Assembly (NCBI GenBank): GCA_001898725.1
Contig: MKUV01000032.1
Location: 1-61,605, forward strand
Origin: Caedibacter sp. 37-49
GTDB taxonomy: Bacteria; Pseudomonadota; Alphaproteobacteria; Caedimonadales; Caedimonadaceae
Length of the DNA stretch: 61,605 nt
Direction: 5' to 3'
Part shown: positions 35,720-44,430 of the stretch, one piece after another
How positions within the stretch are numbered: the stretch's first letter is position 1
Layout of the letters: each line of letters opens with the position of its first letter
Position numbers and translations under genes: made by a program
The notes under the pieces: generated by a model
Told to the model about the DNA's origin: nothing
Seen by the model: only the letters and a program-made list of their open reading frames with translations
Databases searched by the model: none

Positions 35720-36304
35720 TCAATCAACTATAAAACATTTTTCATTTTGTAAAAAATGTTTTCTACATAACGAAATATAGCGCTCATTGCCTCCAATTTC
35801 AACTTGATCACCTTCAAGAAGAACATTTCCTTCACTATCAACCCTTTGATTCATTATCGCTTTTCTCCCACAATGACATATCGTTTTAATTTCAATTAAA
35901 TGTTCAGCCAAAGCTAAGAGATATTTACTCCCTTCAAAGGGTTCTCCTTTAAAGTCTGTTCGTAAACCATAAGTTAAAACAGGAATATCAAGTTGATCAA
36001 CAATTAGGCATAATTGTTTTACTTGAATTTTTGTTAAAAAGTGAGCTTCATCAATAAGAATACAGCTTATACCTTTCAATTTATTTTTAAAAAAAGCAAA
36101 AAAATTAAATTCCGATGAATAAGTAATTGCAGGACTTTTTAAGCCTATACGTGAAGCAATCCACCCCTCCTCATAACGATTATCAAAATCCGGGGTAAAA
36201 AGAAGCGTCTGCAAACCTCTTTCTCGATAGTTATAGTCAGATTGAAGGAGAGTAGTTGTTTTTCCAGCATTCATGGCTGAATAATAAAAATGCAGCTTTG
36301 CCAT
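35720..36304 (-). CDS. tdk: Thymidine kinase
   Basis: Type II thymidine kinase of 194 residues for nucleoside salvage. P-loop SAMNAGKTTTLLQ is at the start, Walker B is ILIDEAHFL, and the lasso/zinc region reads CHCGRKAIMNQRV with CRKHF as the second ligand pair. The sequence LTYGLRTDFKGEPFEGS is diagnostic. The start is ATG 36304 (a longer in-frame TTG start at 36337 would overlap the upstream methyltransferase). Thymidine salvage suits an intracellular lifestyle, though the gene is widespread. Confidence 0.95.
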   Translation of the reverse strand: MAKLHFYYSAMNAGKTTTLLQSDYNYRERGLQTLLFTPDFDNRYEEGWIASRIGLKSPAITYSSEFNFFAFFKNKLKGISCILIDEAHFLTKIQVKQLCLIVDQLDIPVLTYGLRTDFKGEPFEGSKYLLALAEHLIEIKTICHCGRKAIMNQRVDSEGNVLLEGDQVEIGGNERYISLCRKHFLQNEKCFIVD

Positions 36305-36323
36305 TATATTTACTTTCTTCTTA

Positions 36324-37229
36324 TTATTTTTCAGCAATCACTATAGGAGCCATCCCCTGATGATCATAAATAACTTCCTTAATCTTAAAACCTACAGCTT
36401 CAAGATAAGATCTTGTTTGGCCTTCAGTACGATATGCTTGCCATTTTGAGTTTATTATATCTGCAAAAATAGCTTTTTGCTTTTTTACTGCATATGGATC
36501 AAAATTTCGCCATGTTGAGTCATCTGATAAAGCTGGTGAAGGCGTAAAAAAACTTACTAGTAATGTACCTTTATTGTTTAAGACTTTATATAATTCATTA
36601 TAAAGCGATTTTACTCGTTGCTCATCATATTCATACACATTTAGACCATGATTGATTATAAGGTCATATTTTTCATAGTTGTCTCCAAGGTTCCAAGCAT
36701 CTTTTTGATGAAAAGAAACAGAACCAGTAAACCCCTGCATAGCAACATTTTGTTTAGCGTAGTTTATTGTTTCAGTATCTGAATCAATACCCACAAGCTT
36801 AACATTATTTATATTTTTATAATTTAAAGATAGAAAAGTATTCATTAACCCACAAGGTATTGCTGATAAAGACATAGCATTTCGCAGTCTTTTTTGTACT
36901 TCAGTTTGAAAATTTTTAAAAACCTCACGTATAGCTAGACTAATTGGGGCAACATTTATTAACCAATTTTCTAAAGGATGTTTTAAACTCATATGAGGAG
37001 CATGTAAAATTGCATACGCACGCCAATAACCAGTAAAACGACGATTAATCAATAAAGAACGGCCTAATTCAAATTCATTAAGTTGATAAAGTAATTCTAA
37101 CATCTCTTCCAAAGGAAGGGTCAAATAACGTGCTTCTTTAAGTTTTTTTTCATGAGCACGAAGATCAACTTCTTCATGCAGTTGAGGATGGATAAAGTTT
37201 ACTTCTTGTAGTGCGTAGCTATTTTTCAT
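36324..37229 (-). CDS. Class I SAM-dependent methyltransferase
   Basis: A 301-residue protein with a helical N-terminal half (about 110 residues) and a Rossmann methyltransferase core. VKLVGIDSDTETINYAKQN is the motif-I/II region, SFHQKDAWNLG carries the acidic residue, YDLIINHGLNVYEYDE is motif IV-like, and GTLLVSFFTPSP follows. The glycine-rich motif I (CGLMNTF) is degenerate, so SAM binding may be weak. The substrate is unknown; the helical N-terminus could give specificity. The tdk gene follows by 19 bases on the same strand. Confidence 0.7.
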   Translation of the reverse strand: MKNSYALQEVNFIHPQLHEEVDLRAHEKKLKEARYLTLPLEEMLELLYQLNEFELGRSLLINRRFTGYWRAYAILHAPHMSLKHPLENWLINVAPISLAIREVFKNFQTEVQKRLRNAMSLSAIPCGLMNTFLSLNYKNINNVKLVGIDSDTETINYAKQNVAMQGFTGSVSFHQKDAWNLGDNYEKYDLIINHGLNVYEYDEQRVKSLYNELYKVLNNKGTLLVSFFTPSPALSDDSTWRNFDPYAVKKQKAIFADIINSKWQAYRTEGQTRSYLEAVGFKIKEVIYDHQGMAPIVIAEK

Positions 37230-37379
37230 TTACTTATCAATTAAGATTAAAATTATCTTCGCATAATTAAATATTAATAAAAATTATTTCTGATTACCGT
37301 TATAATTAAATTATAAAGCTAATACAATTTTTTCTAAAAGTATATATTTTTGCTGGATGAATTAATAACAAAAAGGATT

Positions 37380-37574
37380 TTACTTAGATTCAGATAACTT
37401 CTTAATTTCTTCACTTAGCTCTGCACTTGATTTTGGATGGCATGATTGTTTTTTCTTTGAAGAACATTGAGTATTTGAAAATGGTTCTTCATAACTTACA
37501 TTTACATAATCTTTATAACCATCTGCTTTTGATGGCATAACATTTATTACTAAAATAAAAAATAATAAGAACAT
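37380..37574 (-). CDS. Small exported protein, unknown
   Basis: A 64-residue precursor. The signal peptide (MFLLFFILVINVMPSKA) is followed by a hydrophilic 45-residue mature part with two cysteines close together (NTQCSSKKKQSC) and a Ser/Glu/Lys-rich tail. I chose ATG 37574 because GAGAGGG precedes it by 6 bases; a GTG at 37589 lies inside that site. No family recognised. Confidence 0.5.
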   Translation of the reverse strand: MFLLFFILVINVMPSKADGYKDYVNVSYEEPFSNTQCSSKKKQSCHPKSSAELSEEIKKLSESK

Positions 37575-37668
37575 TATCTTCCCTCTCACCCCTTTTAAAA
37601 TAAGTTATCACAGAGAAAGTTAAGAATTTGCTAACATTAAAAGATTAAATTTAGTATACAGTTTAAAC

Positions 37669-38418
37669 ATGAAAAATATCTGTCGAATCTATATCTCAAA
37701 CCATCTGCATAAGGATCAATCCATTGAGCTGGATAAAATTAAAGCTCATTATCTCTTAAATGTATTACGAAAAAAATGTGGAGATGTTTTGAGAGTTTTC
37801 AATGGAAATGATGGTGAATGGCTTGCCGAGGTTTTAGAATACGATAAAAAATTTCTCATAATAAAAATAATAAAAAATTTAAGGCTTCAAACGTCTAGAC
37901 AAGAATTAAAATTAATTTTTGCGCCCTTAAAACAAACAAGGCTAAATTTTGTGATTGAAAAATCAGTTGAACTTGGTGTTACAGAACTTATACCCATTCT
38001 AACCGATTATACACATGTACGAGAATTTAACCAAGCAAGGGCTCAAAATATTAGTATTGAAGCGGCTGAACAATGTGAGAGATTGAGTACTCCAATAATT
38101 CGCCCCCTCACAACCTTGGAAATATTTTTAAAAACCTGGCCCACCAATAAACTTATATTTATTGGTGATGAGCGTTTAACTTCTAAAAATTTGATAAAGC
38201 AAATTTTATGTGAAATGCCTTTTGAACCTTCCTTACTAATAGGTCCAGAAGGAGGTTTTAGTCCTCATGAATTTGAGATATTATCCACCTATGAATTTGT
38301 TCGTTTCGTGAGCTTAGGGCAAACTATACTGCGCGCAGAGACAGCTGCTATTGCAGGACTAGCAATCTGTCATATGGCCAAAGAACTAGGAGCATCTAAT
38401 GAAAAAATTGTTTTGTAA
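37669..38418 (+). CDS. rsmE: 16S rRNA m3U1498 methyltransferase
   Basis: SPOUT-class RNA methyltransferase of 249 residues. The PUA-like N-domain contains KAHYLLNVLRKKCGDVLRVFNGNDGEW. The knotted SAM domain has EKSVELGVTELIPI, EAAEQCERLSTP, and LLIGPEGGFSPHEFE, and ends LGQTILRAETAAIAGL. All typical motifs are intact. Its 3' end overlaps the mscS start by 20 bases. Confidence 0.95.
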   Translation: MKNICRIYISNHLHKDQSIELDKIKAHYLLNVLRKKCGDVLRVFNGNDGEWLAEVLEYDKKFLIIKIIKNLRLQTSRQELKLIFAPLKQTRLNFVIEKSVELGVTELIPILTDYTHVREFNQARAQNISIEAAEQCERLSTPIIRPLTTLEIFLKTWPTNKLIFIGDERLTSKNLIKQILCEMPFEPSLLIGPEGGFSPHEFEILSTYEFVRFVSLGQTILRAETAAIAGLAICHMAKELGASNEKIVL

Positions 38419-40549
38419 CTTTTTTTCTTCAATTTTCTTATATTTAGTTTTGAGTAACGTTTTTATAGTACATGCGGATGTGCCGGATTTTGAAAATTTT
38501 AAACCAGACCAAAAACCTAAAGAACTAGAGGTTGAAGCTTTAGAAAAATTGTTAAAAACTCTCGAAAGTAAAAGTGCTCGCAAAGAGTTTGTTACACACT
38601 TAAGAACAATGATTGCAGCCAAGACTAAAATAGACAAAGAACCTGCTCCTTTAGCATTATCAAAGGTTTCAGAAACCATCCACACAATTTCAGAAAAAAT
38701 CTTAGAGTTTTTCAGCGAACTTGAAAAAACATTTGCAGAAATCATTAATCTTCTTAGTCATCCTGATTTAAGATCTAAAATGGTCCATGCGTTTAAAGAT
38801 ATTCTTTTGATTCTAGGTCTAGGAATTATCGTGAATAGTGGATTACGAAGGATTGGTAATTATATATACCATCAACTTAAAAATGCCCCAAAGCAAGTCA
38901 TTACTTCTAATAAAAAAGCCAGATCTATTCAAAGAATAGTTAATGGTCTTGGGGTTATCAGTATGGCAATCGTGATGTATTGTCTCGCTTCTTACATATC
39001 TCTTTCTAAAATCTTAAATGATATAGTCTCTATTTTAATAATATCTTTAATTAGTTATAAAGCTATTATTTTTATTTATCGTTTAATTCTTTCTCCTGAA
39101 TTAAAAGAGTTACGTCTATTTAAAATCCAAGATTCAACAGCGGATTTAAGCTATCATTATTTACAATTTGTTACCTTTTTAACAGTTATTGGTATAACAC
39201 TTAGCGAGCTAGTGTTACTTCTAAAAGGGCCTTCTATCTTTTATTCGTTTATAATTAAATCAACCATTTTTATAGCTTGTTTCAAAACATTTTGGTTTAT
39301 TTATGTCATTCGAAATCGTGTAAGTCACTGGTTAGTAAGGCAAGAATCCAATATAAATTCAACTAAACAATTTTCATCGACAATTGCAAAAACATGGCAT
39401 GTCTGGGCAAGCTTATATGTAGGTTTTTTTGGAATTACAATTTTCCTTCAACGGATCAATAATGTAAAAATTGTTGTTTTTTCATTTATTGGCACAGCCC
39501 TTCTAATTACATTATCTTATATTCTTGTTTTGAAAATACCTAAGCTTGTACGTGCGTTTGTTAATCATGTTACACACCATTTGCCTCATGTTATGCCACG
39601 AAAAAATTTCTATACTATTTTTCTTTCAATGGTTATTAGCGTAAGTATTATTATTTGCCTCCTTTTCTTATCGTTAGAAATTTTGGATATTGAAGCGTTA
39701 GATTTTTTCACAGAAATCGAAAATCTTCCTTCATCATTTCTGAATATTCTTTTAATTCTACTTTTAAGTATTTTGGCTTGGGAAATAAATGAATATGTGA
39801 TTGACCGTTTTTTTAACCGCTCTACAAAGCAACATAAAGGTAACATCAGAAAACAAAGACTTTTAACTATTAAGCCGCTTGTTCAAAATATCAGCAGATT
39901 TATTTTATTTGCTCTTGTTGCCTTAATTATTTTTGCTGAACTTAACCTGGATATCACGCCTCTCTTGGCTGGTGTTGGTGTAATTGGTATCGCTTTCAGC
40001 TTTGGAAGCCAATCTTTAGTTAAAGATATCATAACTGGAATTTTTATTCTTGTTGAAGACACTATAAATGTTGGAGACATTGTTCAAATTGATGGTCAAA
40101 ATGGAAATGTTGAAGCAATTTCTCTTAGGACAGTCCGTCTACGAGATTCAGAAGGAAATTTACATACCCTTCCTTTTAGCGGCATTACAAAAATTACGAA
40201 TATGTCTAAAAATTTTTCTTATTATCTTCTTCAAATCGGGCTTTCATATTCCGAAAACGTCGATAAAGCATTTGAAGCTTTAAAACAAGTAGACGCTGAG
40301 ATACGCAACGATCTTCAATATAATTCTATGATTCTGGAACCCTTAGAGATTATGGGGGTAGATAAATTTACTGAAACAGGCGTAATGTTGCAAGCACGGA
40401 TAAAAACACTTCCAGATAAAAGCCGTTGGATCGTAGGAAGAGAATTTAATCGTCGCTTAAAAGCAGTTTTTGATCAGAAGAAAATTGAATTTGCTTATGA
40501 ATATCGGGGTTATGAAATGCTCTCAACAAAAGCTTCTTTAAAGACTTAG
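38399..40549 (+). CDS. MscS-family mechanosensitive channel, large type
   Basis: A 716-residue inner-membrane channel that releases solutes under osmotic downshock. It has a signal peptide (MKKLFCNFF...HA), a periplasmic coiled region, then about ten or more hydrophobic segments. The MscS pore helix and beta domain lie near residues 515-620: LLAGVGVIGIAFSFGSQSLVK, then GIFILVEDTINVGDIVQIDG and VEAISLRTVRLRDSEGNLH. The length and extra helices resemble YbdG/YjeP-like members more than the short MscS. It is translationally coupled to rsmE. Confidence 0.9.
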   Translation: MKKLFCNFFSSIFLYLVLSNVFIVHADVPDFENFKPDQKPKELEVEALEKLLKTLESKSARKEFVTHLRTMIAAKTKIDKEPAPLALSKVSETIHTISEKILEFFSELEKTFAEIINLLSHPDLRSKMVHAFKDILLILGLGIIVNSGLRRIGNYIYHQLKNAPKQVITSNKKARSIQRIVNGLGVISMAIVMYCLASYISLSKILNDIVSILIISLISYKAIIFIYRLILSPELKELRLFKIQDSTADLSYHYLQFVTFLTVIGITLSELVLLLKGPSIFYSFIIKSTIFIACFKTFWFIYVIRNRVSHWLVRQESNINSTKQFSSTIAKTWHVWASLYVGFFGITIFLQRINNVKIVVFSFIGTALLITLSYILVLKIPKLVRAFVNHVTHHLPHVMPRKNFYTIFLSMVISVSIIICLLFLSLEILDIEALDFFTEIENLPSSFLNILLILLLSILAWEINEYVIDRFFNRSTKQHKGNIRKQRLLTIKPLVQNISRFILFALVALIIFAELNLDITPLLAGVGVIGIAFSFGSQSLVKDIITGIFILVEDTINVGDIVQIDGQNGNVEAISLRTVRLRDSEGNLHTLPFSGITKITNMSKNFSYYLLQIGLSYSENVDKAFEALKQVDAEIRNDLQYNSMILEPLEIMGVDKFTETGVMLQARIKTLPDKSRWIVGREFNRRLKAVFDQKKIEFAYEYRGYEMLSTKASLKT

Positions 40550-41994
40550 TCTCTCCAGAATTTAGGACTAAAAAGAATTAAAATAGTAATATATTCAAGT
40601 CGACCAACAAGCATACCTACCATTAGAAGCCATTTAGCTCCCGTAGGTAAAGAAGTGTAAGACCCTGGGTCACCTAAAATATCTCCAAAACCTGTTCCCA
40701 TATTGTTTAGTACGCTCAAAGCCGCAAATAAACAGGTCAATAAATCTAATTCAAAAAGGGAAAGTGCTAAAGCTAAACTACCTAGACAAGTTATAAATAA
40801 AGCAAAAAAGGTAAAAACAGATAGAAAAATCCCATCAGGTATAGGTTTACCATTATATAAAGGAATAAAAACTCCATAAGGTCTTCTTAGTTGAAGAATT
40901 TGTGCTTTTACAGTTGCATACATTACTTGAAAACGGAAAATTTTAACACCGCCTGCAGTGGATCCTGTGCATCCACCGATTACCGAAAGCGCTAACATAA
41001 TCATGATTGGGAAATTACCCCATAATGAGTAATCTTGAGAATTAAATCCTGTCGTCGTTAAAATGGATGTTATATTAAAAATAGAGTGTCTTAATGCATA
41101 ACCAAACTCATACCCTTCTTGCCATAACCAAAAAGTCGTTGCTAAGCTTGCAATAATAAGAATTTTAAATAAAGTGCGAACCTGCTGATCTTTAAACAAG
41201 GTTTTTACTTCTCCTTGGATACAACGTATAAAAAGGGTTAACGTGATAGCGCCCATAATCATAAAAATAATTAAAACAGCTTCAATATAAGGATCATCAA
41301 AATATTCTATGGATGCTTCAGAAGTTGAAAACCCTCCTGTTGAAACGGTTGAAAGAGCGTGACAAACAGCATCAAAAAACGTCATACCAGCTCCCCATAA
41401 TGCTAATATGCAAGCAAATGTAAGAAAAACATAAGTCCCAAAAATTGCAGATGCAATTTGAGAGACTTTGGGAAGTATCTTTTCCGAACGGTCTGAAAAT
41501 TCACTTCGGAATAGCTGCATTCCACCAATTCTTAAAAGAGGTAATATAGTAAGTGCCATCAAAACAATTCCTATACCACCAAACCATTGAAGTAGTGCTC
41601 GCCATAAAATAAGCCCATGAGATGCATAATCTAAACGTGCAATAGCTGTTGCTCCAGTTGTCGTTAAACCAGAAATAGCTTCAAAGAATGAATCCGTTAA
41701 AGAAGGCGTACTATATGTAAAAATAAAAGGAAGAGCAGCAAAAATGGCTGTCGTTAGCCAATTAATTGTCGTTAAAAGAAACGTATCTCTTACAGTAAGA
41801 TTTTGTATCTTTTTAGATCGATTTGCTAAGACTAACAACATACCTGCAAAAAGCGTTATACCTGATGAGAGTGCAAAAGCCTGCCAATTGATATCGTTAT
41901 GAAAAAAATCTAAAAAACCTGGTAAAATCATTCCCATTGAAAGTGAGATGAGAAAGAGCCCCGAAGTAAAAAATATTGGCTGAAATGCGATCAC
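40546..41994 (-). CDS. TrkH-family potassium uptake protein
   Basis: Inner-membrane K+ transporter subunit of 482 residues with repeated M1-P-M2 units. Selectivity-loop segments are recognisable as ISGLTTTGATA, LSTVSTGGFSTSE, SILTTTGFNSQDY and LNNMGTGFGDILG, with conserved glycines. GGCTGSTAGGVKIFR is another signature. The cytosolic regulator TrkA is not in the window. It converges on the mechanosensitive channel gene with a 4-base overlap of stops, so two osmotic-balance genes sit together. Confidence 0.95.
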   Translation of the reverse strand: MIAFQPIFFTSGLFLISLSMGMILPGFLDFFHNDINWQAFALSSGITLFAGMLLVLANRSKKIQNLTVRDTFLLTTINWLTTAIFAALPFIFTYSTPSLTDSFFEAISGLTTTGATAIARLDYASHGLILWRALLQWFGGIGIVLMALTILPLLRIGGMQLFRSEFSDRSEKILPKVSQIASAIFGTYVFLTFACILALWGAGMTFFDAVCHALSTVSTGGFSTSEASIEYFDDPYIEAVLIIFMIMGAITLTLFIRCIQGEVKTLFKDQQVRTLFKILIIASLATTFWLWQEGYEFGYALRHSIFNITSILTTTGFNSQDYSLWGNFPIMIMLALSVIGGCTGSTAGGVKIFRFQVMYATVKAQILQLRRPYGVFIPLYNGKPIPDGIFLSVFTFFALFITCLGSLALALSLFELDLLTCLFAALSVLNNMGTGFGDILGDPGSYTSLPTGAKWLLMVGMLVGRLEYITILILFSPKFWRD

Positions 41995-42081
41995 GTTTAA
42001 ACTTCACTTATAATATAGCCTCTCCTTTACCCCTAACAAAAGAAGAGTTTAACTCAGAAAAGTTAAAACCATTTTAAACAC

Positions 42082-42159
42082 TGGGGCGAACGATGGGGCT
42101 TGAACCCACGACCTTCGGTACCACAAACCGACGCTCTAACCAACTGAGCTACGTTCGCC
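42082..42159 (-). tRNA. tRNA-His (GTG) with encoded G-1
   Basis: 78 bases including CCA. Reading the minus strand, acceptor GCGAACG pairs with CGTTCGC, the extra 5' G at 42159 pairs with C73, and the anticodon loop TTGTGGT holds GTG. CCA is encoded. Confidence 0.96.
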
Positions 42160-42291
42160 ATAGGGCTTGTTGTAGAGAGTTAAAGATTAAACGTCAAGAA
42201 AAATAGGGGCTTTAAAAACATAATTTATTAATAGATCTTTTGCTTGAGTATAATAATAGTATCTATTATCTTCAGTTTTAAAAATAAGTTT

Positions 42292-42381
42292 GGAGGGGTG
42301 CCAGAGTGGTTGAATGGGGCGGTCTCGAAAACCGTTGTGCGTGTAAACGTACCGAGGGTTCGAATCCCTCTCCCTCCGCCA
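42292..42381 (+). tRNA. tRNA-Ser (CGA)
   Basis: 90 bases with CCA. Acceptor GGAGGGG/CCCTCC-type pairing, anticodon loop CTCGAAA with anticodon CGA, and a long variable arm (TGTGCGTG...CGTACC) as expected for serine. The rluA-family gene starts 21 bases downstream without a Shine-Dalgarno, so it may be expressed from the tRNA transcript. Confidence 0.96.
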
Positions 42382-42401
42382 ATTATTGAGTTAAACTTTT
42401 T

Positions 42402-43079
42402 ATGGCTGATCCTCTCTTTAATATCCAAACTCACCTTCTTTATCGTGATTCCATGATGCTAGTTCTTAATAAACCGGCAGGTATTGCTGTTCATTCAGGG
42501 GCTAAAAAGAACGACAGTTTAGATAAGTATTTTGAAGAATTAAAATTTGGTTTGCCTCGACTTCCTGCCCTTGCCCATCGTCTTGATAAAGACACGAGTG
42601 GCTGCTTAGTGCTGGGGCGCCATCCTGAAGCTTTAAGGCGCTTAGGCCATCTTTTCCAAAGAAATCAAATACAAAAAACATACTGGGCAATAGTAAATGG
42701 AATTCTTTCTGAGAAAGAAGGTGCGATAGATCTGCCATTGGCTCCACAATCTACAAAAAAGTACCATTGGTGGATGAAAGTTGATCCTCAAGGTAAATCT
42801 GCAATTACGCATTTCAAAGTACTAAGCGAAACAACAAAAACATCGTGGCTTGAACTTAAACCACAAACAGGTAGAACGCATCAACTACGAGTTCATTGCG
42901 CTGCAATTGGGCATCCAATTCTTGGGGATCGCATATATGGGGAGGATGATTTAAACTTTAACAATCTTCATCTACATGCGTATTCTCTTGAAATACCTTT
43001 ATATCAAAAAAAAGACTCGATATTAATAACTGCGCCAGCACCTAACTATTTAGAAAAATACCCTATAAATTTTCTTTAA
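42402..43079 (+). CDS. RluA-family pseudouridine synthase
   Basis: A 225-residue RNA pseudouridine synthase. The catalytic aspartate lies in AHRLDKDTSGCLVLG, preceded by LVLNKPAGIAVHSG and followed by QKTYWAIVNG and LKPQTGRTHQLRVHCAAIGHPILGD. There is no S4 domain, so it is of the RluA/TruC size class rather than RluC/RluD with S4; the target uridine cannot be assigned. The ATG at 42402 has no clear ribosome-binding site. Confidence 0.9.
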   Translation: MADPLFNIQTHLLYRDSMMLVLNKPAGIAVHSGAKKNDSLDKYFEELKFGLPRLPALAHRLDKDTSGCLVLGRHPEALRRLGHLFQRNQIQKTYWAIVNGILSEKEGAIDLPLAPQSTKKYHWWMKVDPQGKSAITHFKVLSETTKTSWLELKPQTGRTHQLRVHCAAIGHPILGDRIYGEDDLNFNNLHLHAYSLEIPLYQKKDSILITAPAPNYLEKYPINFL

Positions 43080-44013
43080 TGTTCTTCTTTTGCTTTAATT
43101 CTTCAGATTGATTTTTAACATATAAAACACGCGCTAAAGTATCCATTAAAATGCCAATTGTAATATCAATATCTTCGTCTTCATTAACATCAAATGATCT
43201 TCCAATTCCTTCAACATCAAAATAATCGCTAAGTCCTGCTTTTAAAATTCCAAGCTCAGTAACATTCATTTGATATTGAACATAAGGGTTATTAGAAACC
43301 ATCAGCACTTTTTTCTGTGATTGAGGAATATTATGTTGTAGCCATAGCTGAATACAATCCATAGTTTGAGCTCTCGTTTCTCCTTGTTGCTTTGTTGCTT
43401 CAATAAAAAGAGGGGTTTTTTCTCTAAGAACCAAAGGTAATTCTAATTGATTCCACACTAATTTAGCCGCTTCTCGTTCATCTTTTGGTAAAATTTTAGG
43501 GGAAGACCATTTTAAGTTTAGAACATAAGGTTCAGGATTTAAAAGGACTTCTTTAGTTTCTGTTGGAAATAATTTTCTTTCTCCAGCTAGAAAAACGATT
43601 TGTGTCTCTTTTTTTAGATGTACAACGTCTTTTTGTATAATTTTTGCAAGAAACATAAGCCTTTCTCGCATATTTTGGACTGTCGACCCTTGAATTAGTA
43701 TAATATCAGGGTTCATATTATTTTTTGGATAAATGGAAGAAATGTAGCCAAAATCATAAAACAAACTAATAATTTGCTTTTTTTGAATTAACGACAAACC
43801 AGAACAAAGTTTCTTATAATGTTCAATAGCTTTAGTTGACATTCTTTCTGCATTCTTAGGACGTAAAAAATGCTTTTGCGCTAAAGCATTCAGCTCTTGT
43901 ATTGTTGCATTTTTCTGCTCAAAAATCTCTTGTAGTCGTGTTTCTGATAACACATTAAGAGAACCATTAAAGATATGACTAAAAAAGAAAAATATTTTAA
44001 TAATTTCTTGCAT
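43063..44013 (-). CDS. Probable DUF218 (YdcF/SanA-like) exported protein
   Basis: A protein of about 316 residues. A hydrophobic N-terminus (MQEIIKIFFFFSHIFNGSL) suggests export or anchoring. The body resembles the DUF218 Rossmann-like fold: DIILIQGSTVQNMRERLMFL at the position of the first strand and loop, TQIVFLAGERKLFP, then ATKQQGETRAQTMDCIQLWL and KKVLMVSNNPYVQYQM, which mimic the S/T-x-E-N and VTS-x-x-H-x-x-R segments but without the usual residues. The family link is weak. I reject the longer start at 44088 because it would run through the rpsU terminator. It overlaps the preceding gene's 3' end by 17 bases. Confidence 0.5.
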   Translation of the reverse strand: MQEIIKIFFFFSHIFNGSLNVLSETRLQEIFEQKNATIQELNALAQKHFLRPKNAERMSTKAIEHYKKLCSGLSLIQKKQIISLFYDFGYISSIYPKNNMNPDIILIQGSTVQNMRERLMFLAKIIQKDVVHLKKETQIVFLAGERKLFPTETKEVLLNPEPYVLNLKWSSPKILPKDEREAAKLVWNQLELPLVLREKTPLFIEATKQQGETRAQTMDCIQLWLQHNIPQSQKKVLMVSNNPYVQYQMNVTELGILKAGLSDYFDVEGIGRSFDVNEDEDIDITIGILMDTLARVLYVKNQSEELKQKKNIKENL

Positions 44014-44046
44014 TTCCTTTTTCCAATAAAAATTAATTTGTTTAAT

Positions 44047-44079
44047 AAAAAAACCCTTGAAAGAGATTTCAAGGGTTTT
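44047..44079 (-). terminator. Terminator of rpsU
   Basis: Perfect 12-bp stem AAACCCTTGAAA/TTTCAAGGGTTT with a 4-base loop, and a T-run on the minus strand, 22 bases after the rpsU stop codon. Confidence 0.92.
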
Positions 44080-44100
44080 AAATTTCATAAGCTATGGTTT

Positions 44101-44313
44101 TTAGAAACCATCGCGCTCGATTCGTTTACGTTGAAGCTTACGAATACGCCGAATAGCTTCAGCTTTTTCACGCTTCTTACGCTCAGAAGGTTTTTCATAA
44201 TGACGACGAAGTTTCATTTCACGAAACACGCCCTCACGTTGCAATCTCTTCTTAAGCATACGTAAAGCTTGGTCCACATTATTATCGCGAACTGTTACAA
44301 GCACGTTGCTCAC
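44101..44313 (-). CDS. rpsU: 30S ribosomal protein S21
   Basis: A 70-residue basic ribosomal protein. [44 protein letters not shown] and the arginine-rich C-terminus are typical of S21 (bS21). It assists initiation-site selection on the 30S subunit. It has a perfect hairpin terminator downstream and an AAGGAG-type site upstream, so it is monocistronic. Confidence 0.97.
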   Translation of the reverse strand: MSNVLVTVRDNNVDQALRMLKKRLQREGVFREMKLRRHYEKPSERKKREKAEAIRRIRKLQRKRIERDGF

Positions 44314-44430
44314 TCTCCTTTCAAAATAAAAACATACATATATAGATAAAAGTTAATTATCTAAAGCAACTATAATCATTGTTGGGAAAAATGTGAAGCA
44401 GAAAATCTTTCAACACTAAAAATATAATTA

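Noticed and set aside
36305-36337. Extended TTG start of tdk
   Set aside because: The extension would overlap the upstream methyltransferase, and the family begins at the ATG just before the P-loop strand.
44014-44088. Longer N-terminus of the DUF218-like gene
   Set aside because: It would be encoded by the rpsU terminator hairpin; the ATG at 44013 is preferred.
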